The notes under the pieces: generated by a model
The model's database searches: none
Told to the model about the DNA's origin: nothing
The model's input: the letters and a program-made list of their open reading frames with translations, nothing else
Assembly: GCA_902589095.1 (NCBI GenBank)
Contig: CACIRR010000006.1
Coordinates: 1 to 42,706 of the forward strand
Reading direction: 5' to 3'
Source of the DNA: an uncultured Alphaproteobacteria bacterium
GTDB lineage: Bacteria > Pseudomonadota > Alphaproteobacteria > HIMB59 > GCA-002718135
DNA length: 42,706 nt
Translations under genes and position numbers: made by a program
Shown here: one piece after another, positions 17,431 to 25,240 of the stretch
How positions within the stretch are numbered: position 1 is the first letter of the stretch
Layout of the letters: the number at the start of each line of letters is the position of its first letter

Positions 17431-17937
17431 ATGGAAATACTCTTAGTTCCTAATGAAGTTTTGCGCTTGAAAGCAAAAAAACTTACCAAAATTACAAAAG
17501 AAGATATTAATATTGCCCATCAAATGATGAATACAATGATCAAGGCACCAGGGGTAGGGTTAGCAGCCAATCAAGTTGGAATATTAAAGCAAATTGTTAC
17601 AATAAATTTTGAGGATAAAGAAAATAACAAAAAAGCAAATTATATTTTATTTAATCCCTCAATTATAGAATATTCAGAAGAAAAAACTATTATGGAAGAG
17701 GGGTGCTTATCTTTGCCTGAACAATATGCAGATGTTGAAAGACCAAAACAAATAATTGTCGAGTACACAGATGAAAATGAAAAATTAATTAAAAGAGAAA
17801 TTGATGGATATGAAGCAAGAATACTTCAACATGAGATAGATCATTTATCGGGAAAATTATTTGTTGATTATCTATCATCTTTAAAAAAAAATATCTTAAT
17901 TAAAAAAGTAAAAAAATTACAAAAATTTAAAAATTAA
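17431..17937 (+). CDS. def: Peptide deformylase
   Basis: 168 aa. It removes the formyl group from nascent N-terminal Met. The three active-site motifs are intact: GVGLAANQVG, EGCLSLP (metal-binding Cys) and QHEIDHLSG (metal-binding His pair and catalytic Glu). The C-terminal tail is very Lys-rich. It overlaps fmt by one base, a functional pair since Fmt adds the formyl group that Def removes. Confidence 0.97.
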   Translation: MEILLVPNEVLRLKAKKLTKITKEDINIAHQMMNTMIKAPGVGLAANQVGILKQIVTINFEDKENNKKANYILFNPSIIEYSEEKTIMEEGCLSLPEQYADVERPKQIIVEYTDENEKLIKREIDGYEARILQHEIDHLSGKLFVDYLSSLKKNILIKKVKKLQKFKN

Positions 17938-18860
17938 TGAATGATAAAAAAATAATCTTTATGGGCACGCCAGATATAGCTGCGCAACATTTACAGTACT
18001 TACTTGATAATAGTATCAATATAGTTGGTGTATTTACACAACCACCCAGAAAAAAAAATAGAGGCATGAATATTGAAGAAAGCCCTGTTCATCAAATTGC
18101 AAAAAAAAATAATTTAGAAACCTTTTATCCAAGTTCTATAGATGGCAGAGCAATAGAACAAATTAATAGTCTTGATCCTGATATAATTATTGTCGTTGCC
18201 TATGGTATTATTTTACCATCTCAACTGCTTGATATACCAAAATTTGGATGCATCAATATCCATGTATCTTTACTTCCGAGATGGAGAGGGGCGGCACCAA
18301 TTGAACATGCTATGCTAGCAGGAGATGTAAAAACTGGCATAAGTGTTATAAAAATCTCACCCAAACTTGATGCTGGAGATATTCTTCATCAAGAAAGATT
18401 GAATATAAATGCAGATATGTACAGTGATGAATTGACAGTGGCCCTTACAAATTTAGGTAAACAAACAATGCTTAGAGTTTTACCTAAAATTTTTGAAAAC
18501 AAAACTTTATCTAAAAAACAGGACTTGAATAAAGTGACATATGCTAAGAAGTTCACATCTGTTGATAGAAAAATCAATTTTAATAATTCTACCAATGAAG
18601 TTTATAATCATATACGAGCTCATGGACCAAAACCAGGTTCATGGTTTGTCTATAGAGGCGAAAGAATTAAAATTTTAAGAGCTGTAATGAAAAAAGATAA
18701 AGGTCAGCAATCTACAATATTAAATAATAAATTTATGTTAGCATGCAGTGATGGAAGTATACTTCCTACTCTTATACAGCGTGAAGGAAAAAAAGCAGTT
18801 GAGGTAAAAGATTTCATTCAAGGTTTTGCGTTTACGATTAATGATAAAATAAATGTATAA
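17937..18860 (+). CDS. fmt: Methionyl-tRNA formyltransferase
   Basis: 307 aa, normal length. It formylates initiator Met-tRNA using 10-formyl-THF. FMGTPDIAAQHL lies at the start, and GCINIHVSLLPRWRGAAPIE carries the catalytic Asn and His with the SLLPRWRG signature. LDAGDIL supplies the catalytic Asp, and a C-terminal OB-like domain includes GPKPGSW. It overlaps def by 1 base and truA by 8. Confidence 0.97.
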   Translation: MNDKKIIFMGTPDIAAQHLQYLLDNSINIVGVFTQPPRKKNRGMNIEESPVHQIAKKNNLETFYPSSIDGRAIEQINSLDPDIIIVVAYGIILPSQLLDIPKFGCINIHVSLLPRWRGAAPIEHAMLAGDVKTGISVIKISPKLDAGDILHQERLNINADMYSDELTVALTNLGKQTMLRVLPKIFENKTLSKKQDLNKVTYAKKFTSVDRKINFNNSTNEVYNHIRAHGPKPGSWFVYRGERIKILRAVMKKDKGQQSTILNNKFMLACSDGSILPTLIQREGKKAVEVKDFIQGFAFTINDKINV

Positions 18861-19587
18861 TTACAAGATTACTGTTGAGTACGATGGTACTAATTTTGTT
18901 GGTTGGCAACAACAAGCAAATGGCCTTTCAATACAATCTTCATTACAGGACTCATTATTTAAACTGTCTGGTGAAAAAGTTGTTGTATACGGAGCAGGGA
19001 GAACTGATGCAGGTGTTCATGCTTATGGACAGGTTGCTTCTTTTTCAATTTCAAAAAAAATTTCTACAGACGTAATTAGAGATGGTTTAAATCAGCATTT
19101 AAGACCGCTGATGATCTCTGTTCAAAAAGCAGAGTTTGTACAAGATGATTTTCATGCTAGATTTTCAGCTAAAAGAAGGTGGTATGTTTATAAAATAATT
19201 AATAGAAGGTCTCCTCTTACAATAGAAGCAAATAAAGCTTGGTGCGTACATAAAAAACTAAATATTGATAAAATTAAAACCGAAATTGCTTCTTTTGTTG
19301 GAAAACACGATCTAAATGCTTTTCGATCTGCAAATTGTCAATCAAATACAAGTATAAAAACTATTGATAGTATAAATGTTGATCACAAAGAGGATAAAAT
19401 ATTAATCGAAATTAGTGCTAGATCATTTCTTCATTCACAAGTTCGCATAATGGTTGGAACATTAGTTGATATCGCTAAAGGAAATTTGACTGACTCTATA
19501 TCTCAAATTATTAATTCTAGAAAAAGAGATCTTGCAGGCCAAACTGCTCCAGCATGCGGACTATACTTAAAAAAAATTGATTACTAA
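18853..19587 (+). CDS. truA: tRNA pseudouridine(38-40) synthase
   Basis: 244 aa. It makes pseudouridine in the anticodon stem-loop of many tRNAs. The start YKITVEYDGTNFVGWQQQ is the family hallmark. GAGRTDAGVHAYGQVA carries the catalytic Asp, and later FLHSQVRIMVGTLVDIA. It ends the + strand run and converges on the DUF1289 gene with 28 bases between the stops; I see no terminator hairpin there. Confidence 0.97.
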   Translation: MYNYKITVEYDGTNFVGWQQQANGLSIQSSLQDSLFKLSGEKVVVYGAGRTDAGVHAYGQVASFSISKKISTDVIRDGLNQHLRPLMISVQKAEFVQDDFHARFSAKRRWYVYKIINRRSPLTIEANKAWCVHKKLNIDKIKTEIASFVGKHDLNAFRSANCQSNTSIKTIDSINVDHKEDKILIEISARSFLHSQVRIMVGTLVDIAKGNLTDSISQIINSRKRDLAGQTAPACGLYLKKIDY

Positions 19588-19615
19588 GTATTTAACAACC
19601 CAAATAAATTAAGAA

Positions 19616-19888
19616 TTAACTATTACGAGCTTCTAATAATTTTTTCTTAATTAGAGACAAACCTGAATCTTGCTTAGATTTATAAGATGCTTCAAAAGCT
19701 TCGCGTTGCCATCCATTGAGACGTTTTTTTAATTCTTCAAGATTATTAAGTTTCCATTCATCAGAGGTATTTTCATCTTTCCACAATTTTTTATCATCAT
19801 TTGATCTGCCACAGCCATAACAAAATCCACTTACAGGATCTGTTTTACAAACACTGATGCATGGAGATACAATATTTTTTTCTGTCAT
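19616..19888 (-). CDS. DUF1289 domain protein, small Cys-rich
   Basis: 90 aa. The N-terminal part, about residues 8-26, reads SPCISVCKTDPVSGFCYGC, the signature of DUF1289: four Cys with spacing C-x3-C-x8-C-x2-C that likely bind metal. It is followed by a basic and Trp-containing stretch (NGWQREAFEASYK). The function of this family is not known. It is divergent from the Thr/Ser dehydratase gene with 49 bases between, and convergent with truA. Confidence 0.85.
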   Translation of the reverse strand: MTEKNIVSPCISVCKTDPVSGFCYGCGRSNDDKKLWKDENTSDEWKLNNLEELKKRLNGWQREAFEASYKSKQDSGLSLIKKKLLEARNS

Positions 19889-19937
19889 ATGAAATTAGAT
19901 ATATTTTTTTTTCCTCAATTCAAATAAAATACAAATT

Positions 19938-20903
19938 ATGTTTGATTTTAATTATCTCAATATTGTTGAAGCTTATAAAAATATTAAGAGTAAGGTGCTC
20001 AAAACTCCCTTAATTTCAAATGACTTTATTAACAATCTGGCAGGTGGAAAAATATATTTTAAGCTAGAAAATTTACAGAATACAGGTTCATTCAAACTTC
20101 GGGGTGCATCAAATAAAATATCTAAATTGACTTTGGAGAATAAAGCAAATGGACTTGTAGCATATTCTTCTGGCAATCATGCTCAAGCTGTTGCGTTCGC
20201 TTCACTGCAGGAAAATATAAATGCAAAGATTATTATGCCCAAAAATGCACCAAAAATTAAAATTGATAATACTCAAAGCTATGGAGCAGAGGTTATTTTG
20301 TATGATCCAAAAACAGAAATCAGAGAAGAAATTGGTCAAAATATTGCTGTTACTGAAAATAGAACATTAATAAAACCATACGATGACTTTGATATTATTG
20401 CTGGTCAAGGAACTGCAGGTTATGAAATTGCAGAAGAATTAAATCATCTTTCAATAACTCCTGATATCTATTTATGTTGCTGTGGTGGTGGAGGTCTGAT
20501 TGCGGGAACTGCTACATATTTAAAATATAAATTTCCAAAAATAGAGTCTTATGCCGTAGAACCATACGGTTTTGATGATACTAAATTATCTTTAGAAAGT
20601 AAAAAAATTATTTCTAACAAACACGGCTTCGAGTCAATTTGTGATGCTATTATAACACCTCAACCAGGTAATATAACCTTTCCATTAAATCTTAAGGCAT
20701 TGGCAGGAGGAATTGTTGTTAAAGATGAAGAAGTTAAAAACTCGATAAAAGTATTGGCTGAACATTTAAAAATAATCGTTGAACCAGGGGGTGCTGTAGC
20801 TGCAACTGCAGCACTTACCAAAAAAATTGATATGAAAAATAAAACTGTTGTTGTGATGATATCAGGAGGTAATATTGATTTAGATATGTTTGCCAATTTA
20901 TGA
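19938..20903 (+). CDS. PLP-dependent threonine/serine dehydratase (catabolic or racemase-like, no ACT domain)
   Basis: 321 aa, fold type II PLP enzyme. NTGSFKLRGA carries the Schiff-base Lys, SSGNHAQAVAFAS is the substrate loop, and CCCGGGGLIAGTA is the phosphate-binding Gly loop. It lacks the C-terminal regulatory domain of biosynthetic IlvA, so it resembles TdcB, serine racemase or threo-3-hydroxyaspartate dehydratase. Likely product: 2-oxobutyrate or pyruvate plus ammonia. It overlaps the M24 aminopeptidase gene by 4 bases, so peptide breakdown and amino acid deamination may be expressed together (inference). Confidence 0.85.
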   Translation: MFDFNYLNIVEAYKNIKSKVLKTPLISNDFINNLAGGKIYFKLENLQNTGSFKLRGASNKISKLTLENKANGLVAYSSGNHAQAVAFASLQENINAKIIMPKNAPKIKIDNTQSYGAEVILYDPKTEIREEIGQNIAVTENRTLIKPYDDFDIIAGQGTAGYEIAEELNHLSITPDIYLCCCGGGGLIAGTATYLKYKFPKIESYAVEPYGFDDTKLSLESKKIISNKHGFESICDAIITPQPGNITFPLNLKALAGGIVVKDEEVKNSIKVLAEHLKIIVEPGGAVAATAALTKKIDMKNKTVVVMISGGNIDLDMFANL

Positions 20904-22660
20904 GTAATTTAAAAATAAAAAAAATTCAAAATTTATTGAAGGAAAAAAATATCAATACCTTAATTATCAATAGAACTGATGAATTTCTAAATGAATACAT
21001 TTCCTCAGATTCTGAGAGATTGCGATGGGCTACTGATTTTTCTGGCTCCGCAGGTAGAGCTATAATTCGTCAAAATTCAGCAAGCCTTTATGTTGATGGT
21101 AGGTATACATTTCAAGCAAATGAACAGGTAGATGCCAGTCAAATTTCTCTAGAGCATCTTAATGATTTTTCAAAAAATTTAAGTGAGTATTTTATAAATA
21201 ATGAATGTGTTGCACTTGATCCAAGATTGCATTCTGTTGAAGAAACCCTAAAATATGTAGACTTGATGTTTAAAAGTGAAACTAGATTATATTTCACAGA
21301 AGATAATTTAATTGATGAATTATGGGATAATAAGCCAAATCGTAATTATGGTTTTGTTTTTGATCATCCTAAAAATTTTGCAGGTGCAGAGTCATCAAAG
21401 AAACTTGAACATGTTATCAATACTCTAGAAAAAAGTAACTTAGATGCGTATTTTTTATCAAGTTTAGACTCCATAGCCTGGTTATTGAACCTAAGGGGTA
21501 GTGATATTCTAAATACACCTTTAGCTTTTGCGTATCTATTAATATCTCAAAAAGATAAACCGGTACTATATTCAAAGGTTGATATGGTTCAACCTATGTT
21601 GAAAGAAAGACTTGCCAAATACATCAACATCGAGCCAATAGAAAATATCAAACAAGTATTTAATCATTTAAAAACGCAATCAAAAATTGGATTTGATTAT
21701 AAAAATTCTTCATATTTTTTTTATGATTTAGCAATTAAAAAAAATTGTCTTCCTTCTCATCTTGAAAACCCATGCCTTTTCCCTAAAGCAACAAAGAATG
21801 CAGTTGAGCTTGAAGGTGCAAGAAATGCTCATGTCAGAGATGGTGCGAGTGTGACAAAATTTTTATATTGGTTAAAAAATCATCCAAATATTGAAAATGA
21901 AACTGAAGTTTCCGCAGCTGATAAATTATTTTCATTTCGTAATTTAAATGATCTATTTCATTCCGTCTCTTTTGATACAATATCTGCTATTGGAAAAAAT
22001 GCTGCTCTTCCTCATTATAGATATGATAAAAGCAATCCTATCCCTCTTAAAGAGAATACTATTTATTTATTTGACTCTGGAGGACAATATTACGATGGCA
22101 CCACTGATATAACAAGAACTGTTATTTTAGGAGAAGCAACAAAAAAGCAGAAAGAAATGTTTACTCGAGTTTTAAAAGGGCACATAAGTCTCTCTACGCA
22201 TACTTTTCCAAAACAGACAAAAGGTACAGATATTGATTACTTAGCAAGAGCAAGCCTACAAGAAATTGGGTGTGATTATGATCATGGTACTGGGCATGGA
22301 ATTGGAAGTTTCTTGAGTGTGCATGAGGCTCCTCAACGAATATCTAAAAAAAATATGTTTCCTAGTGTAGATTTACTACCTGGAATGATTTTATCAAATG
22401 AGCCAGGTTTTTATAAAGAAGGAGAATATGGAATCCGTATTGAAAACATCTTTATAGTAAAGGAAGAGAACGAAAACTTGCTTAATTTTGAAAATATATC
22501 CTGGGCTCCAATTGACAAGGATCTTATTGAACCTTCGTTATTAAATTCAAATGATGTGGAATGGTTAAATAGTTATCATCAAACAGTTTTTGATAAACTA
22601 TCAATATTTCTTACTGCAGAGGAGAAGCTTTGGTTACAAAACGTAACTTCGCCTCTCTAA
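20900..22660 (+). CDS. Xaa-Pro aminopeptidase, M24B family, long three-domain form
   Basis: 586 aa, longer than E. coli PepP (about 440) and like eukaryotic-type aminopeptidase P1. Two creatinase-like N-terminal domains precede the catalytic domain. Metal ligands: Asp near 392 (FDSGGQYY), Asp near 403 (TDITRT), His near 465 (GTGHGIG), then Glu in GMILSNEPGFY and Glu in YGIRIEN. All five are present, so it should be active with two Mn or Co ions. It frees N-terminal residues before proline. No signal peptide is seen, so it is cytosolic. It is translationally coupled to the dehydratase upstream. Confidence 0.92.
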   Translation: MSNLKIKKIQNLLKEKNINTLIINRTDEFLNEYISSDSERLRWATDFSGSAGRAIIRQNSASLYVDGRYTFQANEQVDASQISLEHLNDFSKNLSEYFINNECVALDPRLHSVEETLKYVDLMFKSETRLYFTEDNLIDELWDNKPNRNYGFVFDHPKNFAGAESSKKLEHVINTLEKSNLDAYFLSSLDSIAWLLNLRGSDILNTPLAFAYLLISQKDKPVLYSKVDMVQPMLKERLAKYINIEPIENIKQVFNHLKTQSKIGFDYKNSSYFFYDLAIKKNCLPSHLENPCLFPKATKNAVELEGARNAHVRDGASVTKFLYWLKNHPNIENETEVSAADKLFSFRNLNDLFHSVSFDTISAIGKNAALPHYRYDKSNPIPLKENTIYLFDSGGQYYDGTTDITRTVILGEATKKQKEMFTRVLKGHISLSTHTFPKQTKGTDIDYLARASLQEIGCDYDHGTGHGIGSFLSVHEAPQRISKKNMFPSVDLLPGMILSNEPGFYKEGEYGIRIENIFIVKEENENLLNFENISWAPIDKDLIEPSLLNSNDVEWLNSYHQTVFDKLSIFLTAEEKLWLQNVTSPL

Positions 22661-22672
22661 CTCCAGTAAAAT

Positions 22673-22834
22673 TTAAATATAAAATTGGTTATATTTACCC
22701 TTTTGATCAAGCTCTCGCATTCTTTGCTCTAAGTCATATGTGCTAGTAGATTGAGCGAGATATTGTTCAATTTTTTCGCGATCATGATCAAAAGTAAATG
22801 ATCTTAAAAAATTATTAAGCAGCTTTTTTATCAT
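22673..22834 (-). CDS. Small DUF3563-like protein
   Basis: 53 aa from ATG at 22834. I chose this start because AAAGGA lies 10-15 bases upstream and longer versions would sit deeper in the preceding gene. Residues 22-42 contain QYLAQSTSTYDLEQRMREL, which closely resembles the core of DUF3563, a family of very short proteins in alpha- and betaproteobacteria with the pattern YLAQ..D..DLERRMR.L. Their function is unknown. It overlaps the 60-aa gene upstream by 20 bases in another frame. The stop is 12 bases from the convergent aminopeptidase stop. Confidence 0.65.
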   Translation of the reverse strand: MIKKLLNNFLRSFTFDHDREKIEQYLAQSTSTYDLEQRMRELDQKGKYNQFYI

Positions 22835-22997
22835 TGCTTCTATCCTTTTCGTATAAGTGTTCATTAAGAGCTGATCGCCAGTCTTTACCATATTCCGTTC
22901 TGAAATATTTAACTAACTGAGGATCAACATTATCAAAACCATAATCATTTATAGCTTTGTAAGTAGAATTTATAAAAGTAAGTATATTTTTGTACAT
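22815..22997 (-). CDS. Small unknown protein (60 aa), first gene of a two-gene operon
   Basis: 60 aa, not recognised. It has a clear ribosome binding site AAAGGAAC 4 bases before the ATG and a good promoter (TTGATT, 18 bases, TATAAT) just upstream. The protein is polar, with TYKAINDYGFDNVD and YFRTEYGKDWRSALNEHLYE, and ends in charged residues. No signal peptide or membrane helix is visible. It is followed by the DUF3563-like gene with a 20-base overlap, so both are probably made together. Control signals and sensible composition argue that it is real. Confidence 0.6.
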   Translation of the reverse strand: MYKNILTFINSTYKAINDYGFDNVDPQLVKYFRTEYGKDWRSALNEHLYEKDRSNDKKAA

Positions 22998-23015
22998 TTA
23001 TGTTCCTTTCAGCCT

Positions 23016-23045
23016 ATTATATAGGAATTTAAATATGCAAATCAA
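23016..23045 (-). promoter_or_regulatory. Sigma70-type promoter of the small-protein operon
   Basis: On the complement: TTGATT (23040-23045), 18-base spacer, then TATAAT (23016-23021), placed about 19 bases before the start codon of the 60-aa gene. It is the best promoter match I saw in the window. Confidence 0.6.
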
Positions 23046-23064
23046 ACAAGTTAAATACATATAT

Positions 23065-23085
23065 TATATGCGTATTATGCATATA
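23065..23085. repeat. Inverted repeat 1 in the divergent region
   Basis: Arms TATATGC (23065-23071) and GCATATA (23079-23085) with a 7-base centre, a perfect 7-pair match. It lies about 20 bases upstream of the small-operon -35 box, a fair place for an operator. The AT content makes chance likely. Confidence 0.3.
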
Positions 23086-23129
23086 TAAATTCTCTTTATT
23101 ATTCGGATTAAAAAAAATATTATATTTTT

Positions 23130-23146
23130 CATAAAATGATTTTATG
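23130..23146. repeat. Inverted repeat 2 in the divergent region
   Basis: Arms CATAAAA (23130-23136) and TTTTATG (23140-23146) around TGA, perfect over 7 pairs. It is 50 bases before the GT4 start codon and may overlap its promoter. No clear -10/-35 pair for GT4 was found. Confidence 0.3.
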
Positions 23147-23181
23147 CAAAAATTAACTATACCCTTAATCTTTAATTCAAG

Positions 23182-23203
23182 ATAATCATTCATAAATGAT
23201 TAT
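23182..23203 (+). repeat. Inverted repeat 3 spanning the GT4 start codon
   Basis: Arms ATAATCATT (23182-23190) and AATGATTAT (23195-23203), 9 perfect pairs with a 4-base loop. The ATG at 23196 lies in the 3' arm. In RNA this would form a hairpin hiding the start codon; in DNA it could be an operator. No Shine-Dalgarno is visible before this ATG. Confidence 0.4.
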
Positions 23204-24311
23204 TGTTTTAACACAATGCTTCCCTCCAAGAGTTGGAGGTATAGAAAATCTTATTGAAAATTTATCAATAGAATTGAGTAAAAAATATGAAGTGCTGGTC
23301 TTAGCTGATCAGCATAATAAATCTGGAGATCATGAATATGACTCCAAGGTGAATAAAAATATTACCGTAAAAAGATTTGGAGGCATTAAATTCTTACGCA
23401 GACAAAAAAAAATATTCAATTTAAAAAAATATTTAGAAACAAAAAATATAACCTGCATTTTTGGAGATAGTTGGAAAAGTTTTGAATTATGTATTGATAC
23501 ATTAAACAAAAAATCGATTTACTCAATCTGTCTCGCTCATGGTAATGAAATTATACCTAAAAATTCTGCTTATAAAAACAGATTAATTACTACACTGAAT
23601 AAGGTTTCCCATATAGTTTGCAACTCTCACTATACAAAAGATTTAGTTATTAGAACTGGTATTACAAATCAATATATTACGTGCATTCACCCTGGTGCTC
23701 AGAACAATGTAAATTTATCAGATCAAACTTTGCAGAAAGTAAATGGTAGCCCGATAATAACTACTTTAGCAAGATTGGAAAAAAGAAAAGGACATTCATA
23801 TATTTTATCAGCAATAGCAAAACTTAAAAATGAGTATCCAAATATTCTTTATGTTATCGCAGGTTCAGGAGGGGAGTTATCAAATTTAAAAAATATTGTT
23901 CACAAAACTAATATTGAACAAAATGTTCTTTTTGTAGGTAATATAAATAATAATGAAAAAAATTATTTATTTAAAAAAACTGATGTAATGATTATGCCTA
24001 CAACTGATGAGACAAACAATCGGTCAATTGAGGGTTTTGGCATAGCATATATCGAGGCAGCTTTTTATGGGATTCCATCTATAGCATCAAATATTGGGGG
24101 GACACCTGAAGCTGTTATTCATGAGGAAACGGGTTTAATTTTAAACAAAATTGATGATGTGTATTCAGCATTGAGACACCTAATCTCTGATAAAACAAAA
24201 ACTAAAAAACTTGGTCAAAATGCAAAAATCAGAGCTGAAAGTAAATATCATTGGACAGATGTGATAAAAAAATATCTTCATATAATTCATAATATTGATA
24301 GAAAAAATTAA
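23196..24311 (+). CDS. Family 4 glycosyltransferase
   Basis: 371 aa, GT-B fold. The N-terminus MIIVLTQCFPPRVGGIENLI has the Gly-rich acceptor loop of the PimB-like group. The C-terminal half has ITTLARLEKRKGHSYILSAIA, the donor-binding EGFGIAYIEAAFYGIPSIAS (the family EX7E motif) and GGTPEAVI. It transfers a sugar from a nucleotide or GDP donor to a lipid or glycan at the inner membrane face; the acceptor is unknown. It overlaps the next gene by one base (TAATG). The start codon lies in a 9-pair inverted repeat. Confidence 0.9.
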   Translation: MIIVLTQCFPPRVGGIENLIENLSIELSKKYEVLVLADQHNKSGDHEYDSKVNKNITVKRFGGIKFLRRQKKIFNLKKYLETKNITCIFGDSWKSFELCIDTLNKKSIYSICLAHGNEIIPKNSAYKNRLITTLNKVSHIVCNSHYTKDLVIRTGITNQYITCIHPGAQNNVNLSDQTLQKVNGSPIITTLARLEKRKGHSYILSAIAKLKNEYPNILYVIAGSGGELSNLKNIVHKTNIEQNVLFVGNINNNEKNYLFKKTDVMIMPTTDETNNRSIEGFGIAYIEAAFYGIPSIASNIGGTPEAVIHEETGLILNKIDDVYSALRHLISDKTKTKKLGQNAKIRAESKYHWTDVIKKYLHIIHNIDRKN

Positions 24312-25240
24312 TGAATATTCTTTTTCATGCTTCCCTTGCTAATCAAGATGAATTTTTAAAAGCATTAAGAAAAAAATTTTTTTCTCATAAAATTTTTACT
24401 TTAGATCAAAATGTATCTTTAGATACAATAGAAGTAGCTTTGGTATGGAATTTATCTGATAAAATTTTTAAGAAATTAAAAAATTTAAAAATTATTTTTT
24501 CTTTAGGTGCTGGGGTAGATCATATTCTTAAATTACCAAGTTACAAAAATACACCAATAATTAGAATTCAAGACCCAAATATGCGATCACGTATGTTGAA
24601 TCATGTGCTATCCCAAATTTTGATTTATCAATTAAAACTTAATGAATTTAATAAGGCTCAACAGAAAAATATATGGCTTGATGAAAGACATACATCTTTA
24701 AATAAGGATCTGACCATTGGTGTTTTAGGGGTTGGATATTTAGGTAAATTTATTGCAAATAAATTAAAATCATTAGATTATAATGTAATTGGATATAAAA
24801 ATTCTATTTCAGCAGCAAAATTTTCAATACCAATATATTATAAAAAATCCTTAAAAACTTTTTTAAAATTATCAGATATTATAGTCTCTGTACTGCCAGC
24901 AACTAAAGAAACTAATGATTTAATAAATAAATCTTTTCTTAATAAAATGAAAAAAAAATCTTTACTAATTAATATTGGCAGAGGGTCTTCATTAAATGAA
25001 ATGGATTTATTAAAGCATATTAAACAAAATAATTTTTTTTTTGCTTCTCTAGATGTTTTTAAAAAAGAGCCATTACCGAAAAATAGTAAACTTTGGAAAA
25101 GTCAAAACATTACAGTAACTCCTCATGTTGCTGCTATTACTGATGTAGACTCATCAATTAATTATATTTTTTCAAAATTTGAGCAATTTAGAACAAACGG
25201 AAAAATTAAAAGTGATGTGAAAATAAAAAATGGATATTAA
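24311..25240 (+). CDS. D-2-hydroxyacid dehydrogenase, glyoxylate/hydroxypyruvate reductase A-like
   Basis: 309 aa. NAD(P)-dependent reductase of 2-oxo acids. The Rossmann motif GVLGVGYLG is near residue 137. The catalytic residues are Arg in NIGRGSSL, Glu in KKEPLP and His in TPHVAAIT. The segment FSLGAGVDHIL is typical of GhrA. It is coupled to the GT4 gene (1-base overlap), an unexpected partner. Its stop overlaps the convergent dapE stop by 3 bases. Hydroxypyruvate or glyoxylate reduction is the family's usual role; the substrate is not proven. Confidence 0.87.
   Translation: MNILFHASLANQDEFLKALRKKFFSHKIFTLDQNVSLDTIEVALVWNLSDKIFKKLKNLKIIFSLGAGVDHILKLPSYKNTPIIRIQDPNMRSRMLNHVLSQILIYQLKLNEFNKAQQKNIWLDERHTSLNKDLTIGVLGVGYLGKFIANKLKSLDYNVIGYKNSISAAKFSIPIYYKKSLKTFLKLSDIIVSVLPATKETNDLINKSFLNKMKKKSLLINIGRGSSLNEMDLLKHIKQNNFFFASLDVFKKEPLPKNSKLWKSQNITVTPHVAAITDVDSSINYIFSKFEQFRTNGKIKSDVKIKNGY

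Noticed and set aside
22673-22891. 72-aa version of the DUF3563-like protein
   Set aside because: The longer start would lie deep in the 60-aa gene; the ATG at 22834 has AAAGGA at the right place and gives the family-like length.
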